A stretch of DNA of 64,000 bases from JANXVY01 sp031365425. Its GTDB lineage: Bacteria > Pseudomonadota > Alphaproteobacteria > Rhizobiales > Hyphomicrobiaceae. How positions within the stretch are numbered: position 1 is the first letter of the stretch; the number at the start of each line of letters is the position of its first letter. The stretch spans positions 1 through 64,000 of the forward strand of contig JANLYB010000251.1 in assembly GCA_031365425.1 (NCBI GenBank), read 5' to 3'. Both the position numbers and the translations under genes were made by a program. The notes beneath the pieces are model-generated. The model ran no database searches and was not told the origin of the DNA. It saw nothing but the letters and a program-made list of their open reading frames with translations. Below are positions 23,500 to 31,552 of this stretch, one piece after another.

Positions 23500-25938
23500 G
23501 TGGTGCGTGACGCGCGGATACCGCAAGAGGGTTGCGGACAACATCGCGCCGGGGGCGTTCGCGGATATGCGGCGTTGACCGGGCGCATGATGGCGCGACT
23601 CGTGTTGGCTGTTGCGACGGTTGCGGTCCTTTTTGCATCGCCTGTAGCCGCCCAGAAGGCGGCATCGTCGTTTCCCAAAACGCCGGCCATTAAGTTCACG
23701 TCGCCGACCAAGCTTGACCGGAAACAGCCGCTCCTGCTGAACGGAGATGAGCTGACCTACGATACGTCGGGAAACCGCGTCATCGCCAAGGGCAACGTCG
23801 AACTTTACTACAACAACTATTCGGTGACGGCCGACGAGGTCACCTATGATCAAGCCGCCAGTACATTGACGGCCGCGGGGAACGTGACAATCCGTGATCC
23901 CAACGGCCAGATCACACACGCAGACCGCATCGAACTGACCGACGACTTCAAAGAAGGGTTCGTCGAATCCCTCAGTGTTGTAGGCACAGACGATACTCGG
24001 ATCGCAGCGCGGCGCGCCATCCGTAGGGACGGCAACGTTACCGAATTCTCCGATGCCCGCTACACGCCTTGCAAATCCAACCCCGGCATGCCGCCGATGT
24101 GGTGTATTTCAGCGGCCCGCATTATCCACGACCAGAAAGCGGCTACGATCTCGTTCCAGGATGCCCAGTTCGAATTTATGGGCGTACCGATCATTCCACT
24201 ACCGTTCTTCGAAGCGCCCGATCCAACCGTGAAGCGGCGCTCGGGCTTCCTTCTTCCCGCTATCGGCTCGTCGTCGACTCTGGGTGTTTCGATTGAGACG
24301 CCCTACTATTTTGCGCTGTCGCCACAGTACGACTTCCTGTTCAGCCCCGAGTACTTGTCCAAGCAAGGTATCCTGTGGAAAGGCCAATGGCGCCACCGGC
24401 TGGCCAACGGCGAGTATGAGATCAAAGTCGCCGGCATTGAGCAGGACTACGCTTCGCTGCCGAGCAGCATAGCCAACCGGCAGGTCTACGATGGCTGGCG
24501 CGGCAGCATGCAGACCAAGGGTCTGTTCTCGCTGTCGAGCTGGTGGAAATTCGGTTGGGATATCACAGTCGAAAGCGACGACACGTTCCGGCGTTTCTAT
24601 AAGCTCGACAACGTGCTTGTGACTGACCGCGTGAACATCGCCTACCTCGAAGGGCAGTCGGAGCGCAATTATTTCGGCATGCGGTTCTACCAGTTCGGTG
24701 GGCTGCTCCTGTCCGACAACCCGACATCGGAATCAAAGGTTCATCCCGTCATTGATTACGATTATGTGTTCGCAGACCCCATTCTGGGCGGTGAACTGGC
24801 GTGGAAGTCAAACGTCTTGAGCCTCACGCGTGACAATGCGATCCTGAATACGCGCACCGAGAGCTACAACCATGCCAAGACGGAGTTGGCTTGGCGCCGC
24901 CGGTTGACCGACGGTCTGGGCATTACCTACACCCCGTTCGGAAGCGTTCGCGGCGATGCCTATTATCTCGACAACGCCGTCAATCCGCAGTCTGGCGCAA
25001 CGCTGACGGATGAGACCGTTGTGCGCGGTCTCGCGACCGGTGGCGTGACTGTCAGCTATCCTTGGATTGCCAATGGCCTCGGCGCATCCCATACGATCGA
25101 ACCGATTGGTCAGGTCCTGTATTCGCAGGCGAAAGTGAGCCAGCGGGCGCTGCCGAACGAAGATGCGCGCAGCGTGGTCTTCGATGACACCAACCTGTTC
25201 GAAATTCAGAAGTTCTCGGGCACAGATCGGGTCGAAACCGGCACCCGCCTCAACGCCGGGATCCAATATACGTTCCAGTCCAATCAGGGCGGCTATGCGC
25301 GCTTCCTGGCCGGTCAGCACTATCAGCTAACGGGCGAGAATGCGTACTCAAATCCTGGCCAGGTAACGGATATCGTCTCGGGCGTGCCGACCACGCGGTA
25401 TCTGTTCTCGCCGTCGAGCGGACTGCAGAACGACCGCTCGGACTATGTACTGGGCGCGTATTTCGCTCCGAACAGTATTTTCCGCGTGCTCTCGCAAACC
25501 CGCTTTAGTGAGCAGGATTTCGGCGTCCGCCGCGAGGACCTATTCGCTTCCGTGAACTACGGGCCGATCATGGCGTCGGCTGTCTATACCTATGCTGCCG
25601 CCGACCCATTGCTCGGGATCGATAAGGCGCAGTCCGATGTTACAGCAGCGCTCGGACTTAAGTTGACCGATCGCTGGAGCGTGATCGGTGCAATGCGGTT
25701 CGACATTGATGCCAAGAGCGTTCTGACCGACAGTATCGCGTTGAAATATGCCGATGATTGTTTCGTCCTGACAACGACGTATCAGGAGACGTTCATCACC
25801 AATGCATCCCTGGGACTGACGAACGATCGCTCCGTGATGGTCCGCTTCGAATTGAAAAATCTTGGCGGCTTAAACTATAAAACGAGCGTGCTTGATCATA
25901 CGTTCGGCGACGCACAAAACCCGGCTGTCCGGCCGTAA
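23500..25938 (+). CDS. lptD: LPS-assembly outer-membrane protein LptD
   Basis: This 812-residue outer-membrane barrel with an N-terminal OstA/LptA-like domain inserts LPS into the outer leaflet. The OstA domain lies at about 75-180 (GDELTYDTSGNRVIAKGNVE near 83). Two Cys in YTPCKSNPGMPPMWC and one in the barrel (YADDCF) are the candidates for the interdomain disulfide. The GTG at 23500 has AGGAGG 8 nt upstream, within lptG, giving a signal peptide with a long n-region. An ATG at 23587 would give a conventional signal peptide but has no ribosome-binding site. Confidence 0.92.
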   Translation: MVRDARIPQEGCGQHRAGGVRGYAALTGRMMARLVLAVATVAVLFASPVAAQKAASSFPKTPAIKFTSPTKLDRKQPLLLNGDELTYDTSGNRVIAKGNVELYYNNYSVTADEVTYDQAASTLTAAGNVTIRDPNGQITHADRIELTDDFKEGFVESLSVVGTDDTRIAARRAIRRDGNVTEFSDARYTPCKSNPGMPPMWCISAARIIHDQKAATISFQDAQFEFMGVPIIPLPFFEAPDPTVKRRSGFLLPAIGSSSTLGVSIETPYYFALSPQYDFLFSPEYLSKQGILWKGQWRHRLANGEYEIKVAGIEQDYASLPSSIANRQVYDGWRGSMQTKGLFSLSSWWKFGWDITVESDDTFRRFYKLDNVLVTDRVNIAYLEGQSERNYFGMRFYQFGGLLLSDNPTSESKVHPVIDYDYVFADPILGGELAWKSNVLSLTRDNAILNTRTESYNHAKTELAWRRRLTDGLGITYTPFGSVRGDAYYLDNAVNPQSGATLTDETVVRGLATGGVTVSYPWIANGLGASHTIEPIGQVLYSQAKVSQRALPNEDARSVVFDDTNLFEIQKFSGTDRVETGTRLNAGIQYTFQSNQGGYARFLAGQHYQLTGENAYSNPGQVTDIVSGVPTTRYLFSPSSGLQNDRSDYVLGAYFAPNSIFRVLSQTRFSEQDFGVRREDLFASVNYGPIMASAVYTYAAADPLLGIDKAQSDVTAALGLKLTDRWSVIGAMRFDIDAKSVLTDSIALKYADDCFVLTTTYQETFITNASLGLTNDRSVMVRFELKNLGGLNYKTSVLDHTFGDAQNPAVRP

Positions 25939-26283
25939 TCTAAGGCACGACCCCGCGTCCGCACACCTCCCGGGCTTAGGGCTCACCGCCATGTGGGCGC
26001 CACGGTTGATGTGGATAACCGGCACGGATTGTTGGTTCGGAGCGCGTCGAGGATTGCCTTCCTGTCGTCTGGCTGTTCGGCTGGTGCGCCGTGTCAACGT
26101 TAGATTCGGTGACTGAACACGCGTCGCGCTTGCAGGTTGTAGTTGGAATGGACGTCTTTCCAGCGAGAAAACCTTAAGGCTGCCGCGAGGACATCGTACC
26201 GGCAAACATTAAATGGGACGGCGGGCACTGGTGCCTGACGTCCGATTGACCCGCTCCGGCCAGCCAAGAGCCCGCATTCGCAC
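25939..26283. other. Intergenic region between lptD and surA
   Basis: These 345 bases hold no supported gene. A perfect DnaA-box sequence (TGTGGATAA, 26010-26018) is the only signal noticed. The gap is large for genes of one pathway, so surA may have its own promoter here. Confidence 0.5.
26010..26018 (-). promoter_or_regulatory. Perfect DnaA-box match
   Basis: On the minus strand this reads TTATCCACA, the consensus DnaA box. It is isolated, so an origin is unlikely; DnaA-dependent regulation or chance are the alternatives. A second perfect box lies at 56881-56889. Confidence 0.35.
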
Positions 26284-27606
26284 ATGAAACAATTTTCGCG
26301 CATTCTCCTCCTCGCCGCTGCCTTGCCCGTTTTTCTGGCGTGCGCCGTTGCAGCACAGGAATCGCCGATGAAGTTTCCATCGTTCAACTCGATCAACGCG
26401 CGTCCCCAGGGCGTGGCGCCAGGCGAAGCCGTAACAGCTCCTCCCCTGGCGCCCGCGACCCCGCCAGCGGCAGCCCCAAAGGCTGCAGCGGCTAAACCCA
26501 AGCCTAAGCCTGTAAAAACCGCTGTCAAAAGCGAAGCGGCTGTCGTTAAGGCGAGCGAGACAAAGGGGCTCTCTATTGCGGTGCTTGTGAACGACGAGCC
26601 GATTACCGGCTACGAGATCGAACAGCGCCAGCGCATCATGGGACTGGGTGCAAACATTGGCGAGAAGGCGCAGGCGAGCTTCAAGCGCATGCTCCAGGAT
26701 CCCAGCACGAGCGAAAAGCTGAAAGCCATTCTGGGGGAAGTCATCAAGGCCAATCCAGGAAAGTCGCGCGAGCAGGTCATCGCGGCCTTTGAAGAGCGCA
26801 AGAAGCAATTCGCGATCAACCTGCAAAAGCAGGCCGTTGAAAGCGCCCGCGCAAGTGTGCTGCCCACGCTAAAGAAGGGTGCGCTTGATGAGTTGATCGA
26901 CGAACGCCTGAAGCTTCAGGAAGCCAAGAAGCTTAATGTCGTTGCGTCTGACGAGGACGTTTCCAAGATCGTTCGCAGCTTGGCAGAAAAGAACAAGGTG
27001 ACGGAAGCGCAATTCGCTCAAAATCTCGCGGGCATGGGCGCAGACATTGATGGTATGCGCGCGCGTTTCCGCGCCATGCTGTCTTGGAATGATGTGATCC
27101 GGCGCAAGTTCGGACATCAGATTGCGATTACCGAACGCGATGTCGATCGTATCATGTCGCAAGGCCCGGCCGGTGAAGATCAGGTTGAATTGCAGGTCCA
27201 GCGTGTGACGCTGGCGATTCCTGAAAAGATCGACCAGAAGCTCGTGGCCCAGCGCATGGCGGAAGCCGAGGGGATGCGGGGGAAATTCAAGGACTGCAAG
27301 TCGATGTCGTCGCTCGCCGGCAGTGTCACGAATGCGAAGTATGATGACATGGGGCAGCGCAAACCGTCATCATTGACCGAACCGACCAAGAGCCTTTTGC
27401 TCAGCGCCAAAGACGGCGAGATGATCCCGCCGACGGTAGGGGCGGGTGGTGTCGAGTTGTATGCAGTCTGTGGACGTCAAACGATCAAGGCGGACGAGCA
27501 GAAGCGGACGGCGGCCCAGGAAGAACTGCGGCAGAAAGAATTTGAACTGCTCGCCAAACGCCATCTGCAGAACCTGCGCCAGGATGCGCTGATTGAGTAC
27601 CGGTGA
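26284..27606 (+). CDS. surA: Periplasmic chaperone/peptidyl-prolyl isomerase, SurA-like
   Basis: This 440-residue protein has a signal peptide (about 1-22, AVAA/QE) and a long Ala/Pro/Lys-rich linker (about 35-90). The SurA_N chaperone domain (about 95-285) contains LVNDEPITGYEIEQRQRI and DELIDERLKLQEAKKLN. A parvulin-type region follows (about 290-400: VELQVQRVTLAIP). One rotamase-like domain is visible rather than the two of E. coli SurA, as is common in alphaproteobacteria. It helps fold outer-membrane barrels, including LptD upstream. Its TGA overlaps the pdxA start. Confidence 0.86.
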   Translation: MKQFSRILLLAAALPVFLACAVAAQESPMKFPSFNSINARPQGVAPGEAVTAPPLAPATPPAAAPKAAAAKPKPKPVKTAVKSEAAVVKASETKGLSIAVLVNDEPITGYEIEQRQRIMGLGANIGEKAQASFKRMLQDPSTSEKLKAILGEVIKANPGKSREQVIAAFEERKKQFAINLQKQAVESARASVLPTLKKGALDELIDERLKLQEAKKLNVVASDEDVSKIVRSLAEKNKVTEAQFAQNLAGMGADIDGMRARFRAMLSWNDVIRRKFGHQIAITERDVDRIMSQGPAGEDQVELQVQRVTLAIPEKIDQKLVAQRMAEAEGMRGKFKDCKSMSSLAGSVTNAKYDDMGQRKPSSLTEPTKSLLLSAKDGEMIPPTVGAGGVELYAVCGRQTIKADEQKRTAAQEELRQKEFELLAKRHLQNLRQDALIEYR

Positions 27607-28637
27607 TGCCGCCCTTGACGCCACTAGCCGTCACGATGGGCGATCCCGCCGGGATTGGACCAGACATCACGCTGGCCGCATGGCAACAGCGAGATGCGCG
27701 TCACCTGCCGGTTTTTGCGGTGTACGGTGATCCCGCCGTGTTTTCCGGCCGTGCCACGCAACTGGGTTGGGCCGTGCCCGTCAAGACGATCGAGGCACCG
27801 GGCAATGCATCGGCTGTGTTCGCGGAAGCTCTGCCCGTTGTCCCGGTCGCCCCTTGCTTCAAGGTGGTCGCGGGCGAGCCACAAGCGCGCAATGGGGCCG
27901 CCACGATTGCCGCCATTGAACATGCTGTCCGCGCAGTCCAACGCGGAACGGCTGCAGCTCTCGTCACCAACCCGATTGCCAAGAGCGTGCTTTATGAAGC
28001 CGGCTTCAGGCATCCCGGGCATACCGAATATCTGGCACATCTTGCGGAAAAGGCCGCGGGGGATGGCCGGTCGATCCTGCCGGTCATGATGCTCGCTTCC
28101 GATGCGCTCCGCGTTGTACCAACCACGATCCATATACCGCTGGCCGATGTGCCCAAAGCGCTCACCTCGGATCTGATCAGACAAACGATCACGATTACGC
28201 TGGAGGCCCTGCGCACAGATTTTGGTCTTGCTAAACCGCGCGTTGCCGTCGCTGGGCTTAATCCGCATGCGGGCGAGAACGGCACCATCGGGCGGGAAGA
28301 TCGCGATGTGATCGCGCCGGTGGTTGCCTCGCTCAAAGCGCTGGGCCACGACGTGACTGGCCCCCACTCTGCCGACACGCTGTTTCATGCGGCGGCACGC
28401 CAGACTTATGATGCGGTGGTCGCCATGTATCACGATCAGGCGCTGATCCCGATCAAGACGCTGGCGTTCGATACCGGGGTGAACGTGACGCTTGGGTTGC
28501 CGTTCGTGCGGACGTCGCCAGATCATGGGACGGCGTTTGACATCGCAGGCAAAGGTACGGCCTCGCCGGAGAGCCTGATCCAGGCGTTGTTGATGGCTGA
28601 GGCCATGAGCCGGGCACGGGCAAGAGGGGTTGCGTGA
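27606..28637 (+). CDS. pdxA: 4-hydroxythreonine-4-phosphate dehydrogenase
   Basis: This enzyme of 343 residues from the ATG acts in the DXP-dependent pyridoxal-phosphate pathway, oxidising 4-phosphohydroxy-L-threonine with NAD. It has TMGDPAGIGPDI near 11, the metal-binding HPGHTEYLAHL near 137 and MYHDQALIPIKTL near 278. A GTG three bases upstream is an alternative start. The surA-pdxA-rsmA order is classical in proteobacteria and is kept here. Confidence 0.94.
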   Translation: MPPLTPLAVTMGDPAGIGPDITLAAWQQRDARHLPVFAVYGDPAVFSGRATQLGWAVPVKTIEAPGNASAVFAEALPVVPVAPCFKVVAGEPQARNGAATIAAIEHAVRAVQRGTAAALVTNPIAKSVLYEAGFRHPGHTEYLAHLAEKAAGDGRSILPVMMLASDALRVVPTTIHIPLADVPKALTSDLIRQTITITLEALRTDFGLAKPRVAVAGLNPHAGENGTIGREDRDVIAPVVASLKALGHDVTGPHSADTLFHAAARQTYDAVVAMYHDQALIPIKTLAFDTGVNVTLGLPFVRTSPDHGTAFDIAGKGTASPESLIQALLMAEAMSRARARGVA

Positions 28638-28683
28638 AAACTGCTTCACACGTGTGGGGAACCACTCTAGCGTCCGCCGCGAT

Positions 28684-29583
28684 ATGACCGACGAACCTAT
28701 GGTGGCTGCCAGCCAATCCTATGTTACCCACGGCGCAAGTCCAGACGGGCTCCCGCCGCTGCGCGAAGTGATCGCGTCCCATGGACTCGATGCGAAGAAG
28801 AGCCTGGGTCAGAATTTCATTCTCGATTTGAATCTGACGCGGCGCATTGCGCGGGCGTGCGGCAACCTCAAAGGCAAGACCGTCGTCGAGGTTGGGCCGG
28901 GCCCGGGTGGATTGACGCGCGGACTGCTCATCGAAGGGGCTGCCCGCGTTGTGGCCGTCGAACGGGATCACCGGTGCCTGCCAGCGTTGGCGGAAATTTC
29001 CGCACGCTATCCGGGGCAGTTGCATGTCCACGAAGGCGATGCGCTTGAAGCCGACTGGGAAACTCTAACGGGGGACCGCGCGGGCAAGGCGATTATTGCG
29101 GCGAACTTGCCTTATGGCGTTGCGAGCCTCCTGTTGGCCGGGTGGCTGGAAAGCGAGCCGTGGCCGCCGTGGTATTCCCAGATGGTCTTGATGTTTCAAA
29201 AGGAAGTTGCCGAACGGATCGTGGCGGCCCCTGGCAGCAAGGCGTATGGACGGTTGTCCGTGCTGGCGCAGTGGCGCACTGTTCCCAAGATCGTGTTGAA
29301 CCTCAAGCCAGAGGCGTTCACACCGCCACCGAAGGTGTCGTCAGCAGTGGTTCAATTCATCCCGCGGGAAGATCCGCTACCGGCTGGGTCAGCTAAAATG
29401 CTCGGGCGCGTGACGGCAGCCGCGTTTGGCCAGCGCCGCAAAATGCTTCGCCAGAGCCTCAAGTCGCTGACGCCCATGCCGGAACTGTTGCTGCGCGAGG
29501 CGCAAATTGCGCCCGAACTGCGTGCCGAGCAATTGACGGTGGCGGATTTCGCGCGTCTGGCTGAATTGATGAGCACGCGATAG
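28684..29583 (+). CDS. rsmA: 16S rRNA (A1518/A1519) dimethyltransferase RsmA/KsgA
   Basis: This enzyme of about 299 residues dimethylates two adjacent adenosines in helix 45 of 16S rRNA using S-adenosylmethionine. It has KSLGQNFILDLNLTRRI near 38, motif I VVEVGPGPGGLTRGLL near 68 and catalytic motif IV NLPYGV near 140. The ATG at 28684 lacks a clear ribosome-binding site; the frame continues to a TTG at 28630 that overlaps pdxA, giving a non-conserved extension, so the start is uncertain. Last gene of the run; convergent with the PAS gene. Confidence 0.93.
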   Translation: MTDEPMVAASQSYVTHGASPDGLPPLREVIASHGLDAKKSLGQNFILDLNLTRRIARACGNLKGKTVVEVGPGPGGLTRGLLIEGAARVVAVERDHRCLPALAEISARYPGQLHVHEGDALEADWETLTGDRAGKAIIAANLPYGVASLLLAGWLESEPWPPWYSQMVLMFQKEVAERIVAAPGSKAYGRLSVLAQWRTVPKIVLNLKPEAFTPPPKVSSAVVQFIPREDPLPAGSAKMLGRVTAAAFGQRRKMLRQSLKSLTPMPELLLREAQIAPELRAEQLTVADFARLAELMSTR

Positions 29584-29657
29584 GCGGAACGAAGTCGAGG
29601 TATCCTCGCCCCTCGAAACGCCTCGCCAAGCTCTTGGACCCGGGATCCGCCATTTGT

Positions 29658-30164
29658 TCAATCGTGTTTTACGGGGCAGCGCTCGCCCACGGGAGAGGCG
29701 TCGTCGGTTGGTGTGGCCGGGAAAGGCTTGGGCGATTGGCTGGCGATCTGGGCTTCGAGTTCCTTGAGCCGCACACGCAAAGCCTTGTCCTGGTGGAACT
29801 TGCGGGTCTCGTCGCGCATGACGGCGGCAATCGAGTCAACTTTACCGTCGGACTTGAAAAGCATGCCGACCGTGAACGAGATCGATAGAGGCTCGCCTGC
29901 CTTGTTAATGGCGGGCACGCGCAAAACATCGCTGCCATAGCGGGTAATCCCGGTTGCCATCGTCTTCTCATAGCCTTCCCAATGACGCTGACGCTGGCGC
30001 TCGGGAATGATGATGTCGAGGGATTGGCCCATTGCTTCGGCTTGAGTGAAACCAAACATCCGTTCGGCGCCAGGATTCCAGAGGGTGATCAAGCCTTGAG
30101 CGTCGCTGACGATGATGGCGTCGCCTACGGCTGAGACGAGTTGAGCGAGGTCGGGGGTCGTCAT
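29658..30164 (-). CDS. Stand-alone PAS-domain protein
   Basis: This 168-residue soluble protein has one PAS domain with its C-terminal PAC extension (about 8-125): VGDAIIVSDAQGLITLWNPG, ERMFGFTQAEAMG and IAAVMRDETRKFHQDK. A short coiled segment and a disordered tail ending in RCPVKHD follow. No output domain is attached, so it may sense a small ligand or redox state and act through a partner. It lies downstream of frc on the same strand but beyond the terminator at 30199-30228, so read-through or its own promoter is needed. Confidence 0.82.
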   Translation of the reverse strand: MTTPDLAQLVSAVGDAIIVSDAQGLITLWNPGAERMFGFTQAEAMGQSLDIIIPERQRQRHWEGYEKTMATGITRYGSDVLRVPAINKAGEPLSISFTVGMLFKSDGKVDSIAAVMRDETRKFHQDKALRVRLKELEAQIASQSPKPFPATPTDDASPVGERCPVKHD

Positions 30165-30198
30165 GGCGGCTGTTCCTCGAATTGAAGTTCCAAAACAG

Positions 30199-30228
30199 AA
30201 AAAGGGCGACGCCTTTCGAGCGCCGCCC
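30199..30228 (-). terminator. Rho-independent terminator of the oxc-frc operon
   Basis: On the minus strand GGGCGGCGC pairs with GGCGTCGCCC (one mismatch/bulge) around a short loop, followed by five T residues. It lies 30 nt past the frc stop. Confidence 0.82.
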
Positions 30229-30258
30229 AGTCACTCCGGAGGATAGTATCGCCGGAAC

Positions 30259-31509
30259 TTAGACGGCTTTGCTCGTGTGAAGCGCTTGGATTTTCGACTT
30301 ATCGTAGCCGAGTTCAGCCAAGACTTCATCCGTGTGCTCGCCAAGCAGCGGCGAACCCGTGATCTCGACCTTCATGTCCGAGAACTTGATGGGCGAACCA
30401 ACCGTCAAGTACTTGCCACGCTCTTTGTGGTCGACTTCGGCAATCGTGCCGCTGGCGCGCAGCGACGGATCAACCGACAGTTCTTTCATTGTCAGCACCG
30501 GCGAGCACGGAATGTCGAACTTGCGCAGGATGTCGACGGCTTCGAACTTGGTCTTGTCCTTCAGCCATTCTTCGATGGTTGCGAAGATTTCGGTGATGTG
30601 GGGCTGACGAGCACCTGCCGTCATGTAAGCGGGGTCGGTCTTCCACTCCGGCTTGCCGATAGCGTCGGCGATGGGACCCCAAGCGTGACCCTGGATGGTG
30701 AAGTAGATGTAGGCGTTGGGGTCGGTTTCCCAGCCCTTGCACTTCAAGACCCAGCCTGGCTGACCGCCGCCGCCAGCGTTACCGCCGCGAGGAACGACAT
30801 CGCTGAACGTGCCATGGGGGTACTGCGGATACTCTTCCAAGTAGCCGAGCTTATCCAGACGCTGCTGGTCGCGCAGCTTCACGCGGCAGAGGTTCAAAAC
30901 GCTGTCCTGCATCGAAACGGCGACCTTTTGGCCCTTGCCGGTCTTGTCGCGCGAGCGAAGGGCGGTGAGGATGCCGATCGCCAAGTGCATGCCGGTGTTG
31001 CTGTCGCCGAGAGCGGCGGCGGAGATCGTCGGCGGGCCGTCCCAGAAGCCAGTCGTGGATGCCGAGCCGCCAGCGCACTGGGCGACGTTTTCATAGACCT
31101 TGAGGTCTTCGTAGTGGTGGCCGTCAGAGAAGCCCTTCACCGACGCGAGGATCATCTTGGGGTTCAATTCCATGATGCGTGCCCAGGTAAAGCCCATACG
31201 GTCCAGAGCGCCAGGGCCGAAGTTCTCAACCATGACGTCGGAAACCTTGATCAGCTTCTCGAGGACTTCCTTGCCTTCGGGCTTCTTGGTGTCGAGCGTC
31301 AGCGAACGCTTGTTCGAGTTCAACATCGTGAAGTAGAGCGCGTCGACGTCGGGAATGTCGCGCAGCTGGCTGCGGGTGACGTCGCCCGAACCGGGACGCT
31401 CGACCTTGATCACGTCTGCGCCGAACCAGGCGAGCAACTGCGTACAGGCAGGACCGGCCTGAACGTGCGTAAAGTCGATGATCTTGATACCATCAAGAGC
31501 TTTAGTCAT
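30259..31509 (-). CDS. frc: Formyl-CoA:oxalate CoA-transferase
   Basis: This 416-residue class III CoA-transferase moves CoA from formyl-CoA to oxalate, giving oxalyl-CoA for Oxc. The catalytic Asp169 lies in AAALGDSNTGMH, the same number as in Oxalobacter Frc. The glycine loop GGGGQPGW lies near 250, and GADVIKVERPGSGD near 30 binds CoA. The ATG at 31509 has GGAG 8 nt upstream; the frame is open to 31671, but the extension is not conserved. It follows oxc by 43 nt, with its own terminator after it. Confidence 0.93.
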   Translation of the reverse strand: MTKALDGIKIIDFTHVQAGPACTQLLAWFGADVIKVERPGSGDVTRSQLRDIPDVDALYFTMLNSNKRSLTLDTKKPEGKEVLEKLIKVSDVMVENFGPGALDRMGFTWARIMELNPKMILASVKGFSDGHHYEDLKVYENVAQCAGGSASTTGFWDGPPTISAAALGDSNTGMHLAIGILTALRSRDKTGKGQKVAVSMQDSVLNLCRVKLRDQQRLDKLGYLEEYPQYPHGTFSDVVPRGGNAGGGGQPGWVLKCKGWETDPNAYIYFTIQGHAWGPIADAIGKPEWKTDPAYMTAGARQPHITEIFATIEEWLKDKTKFEAVDILRKFDIPCSPVLTMKELSVDPSLRASGTIAEVDHKERGKYLTVGSPIKFSDMKVEITGSPLLGEHTDEVLAELGYDKSKIQALHTSKAV

Positions 31510-31552
31510 TGGATGCTCCGTGTAGAGGATGCGTTGATTGAATAGGAAGGCT

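Noticed and set aside
30277..31545. Long plus-strand open frame (422 codons) opposite frc
   Set aside because: Shadow of frc in GC-rich DNA; the protein has no domain while frc is full length with its catalytic Asp.
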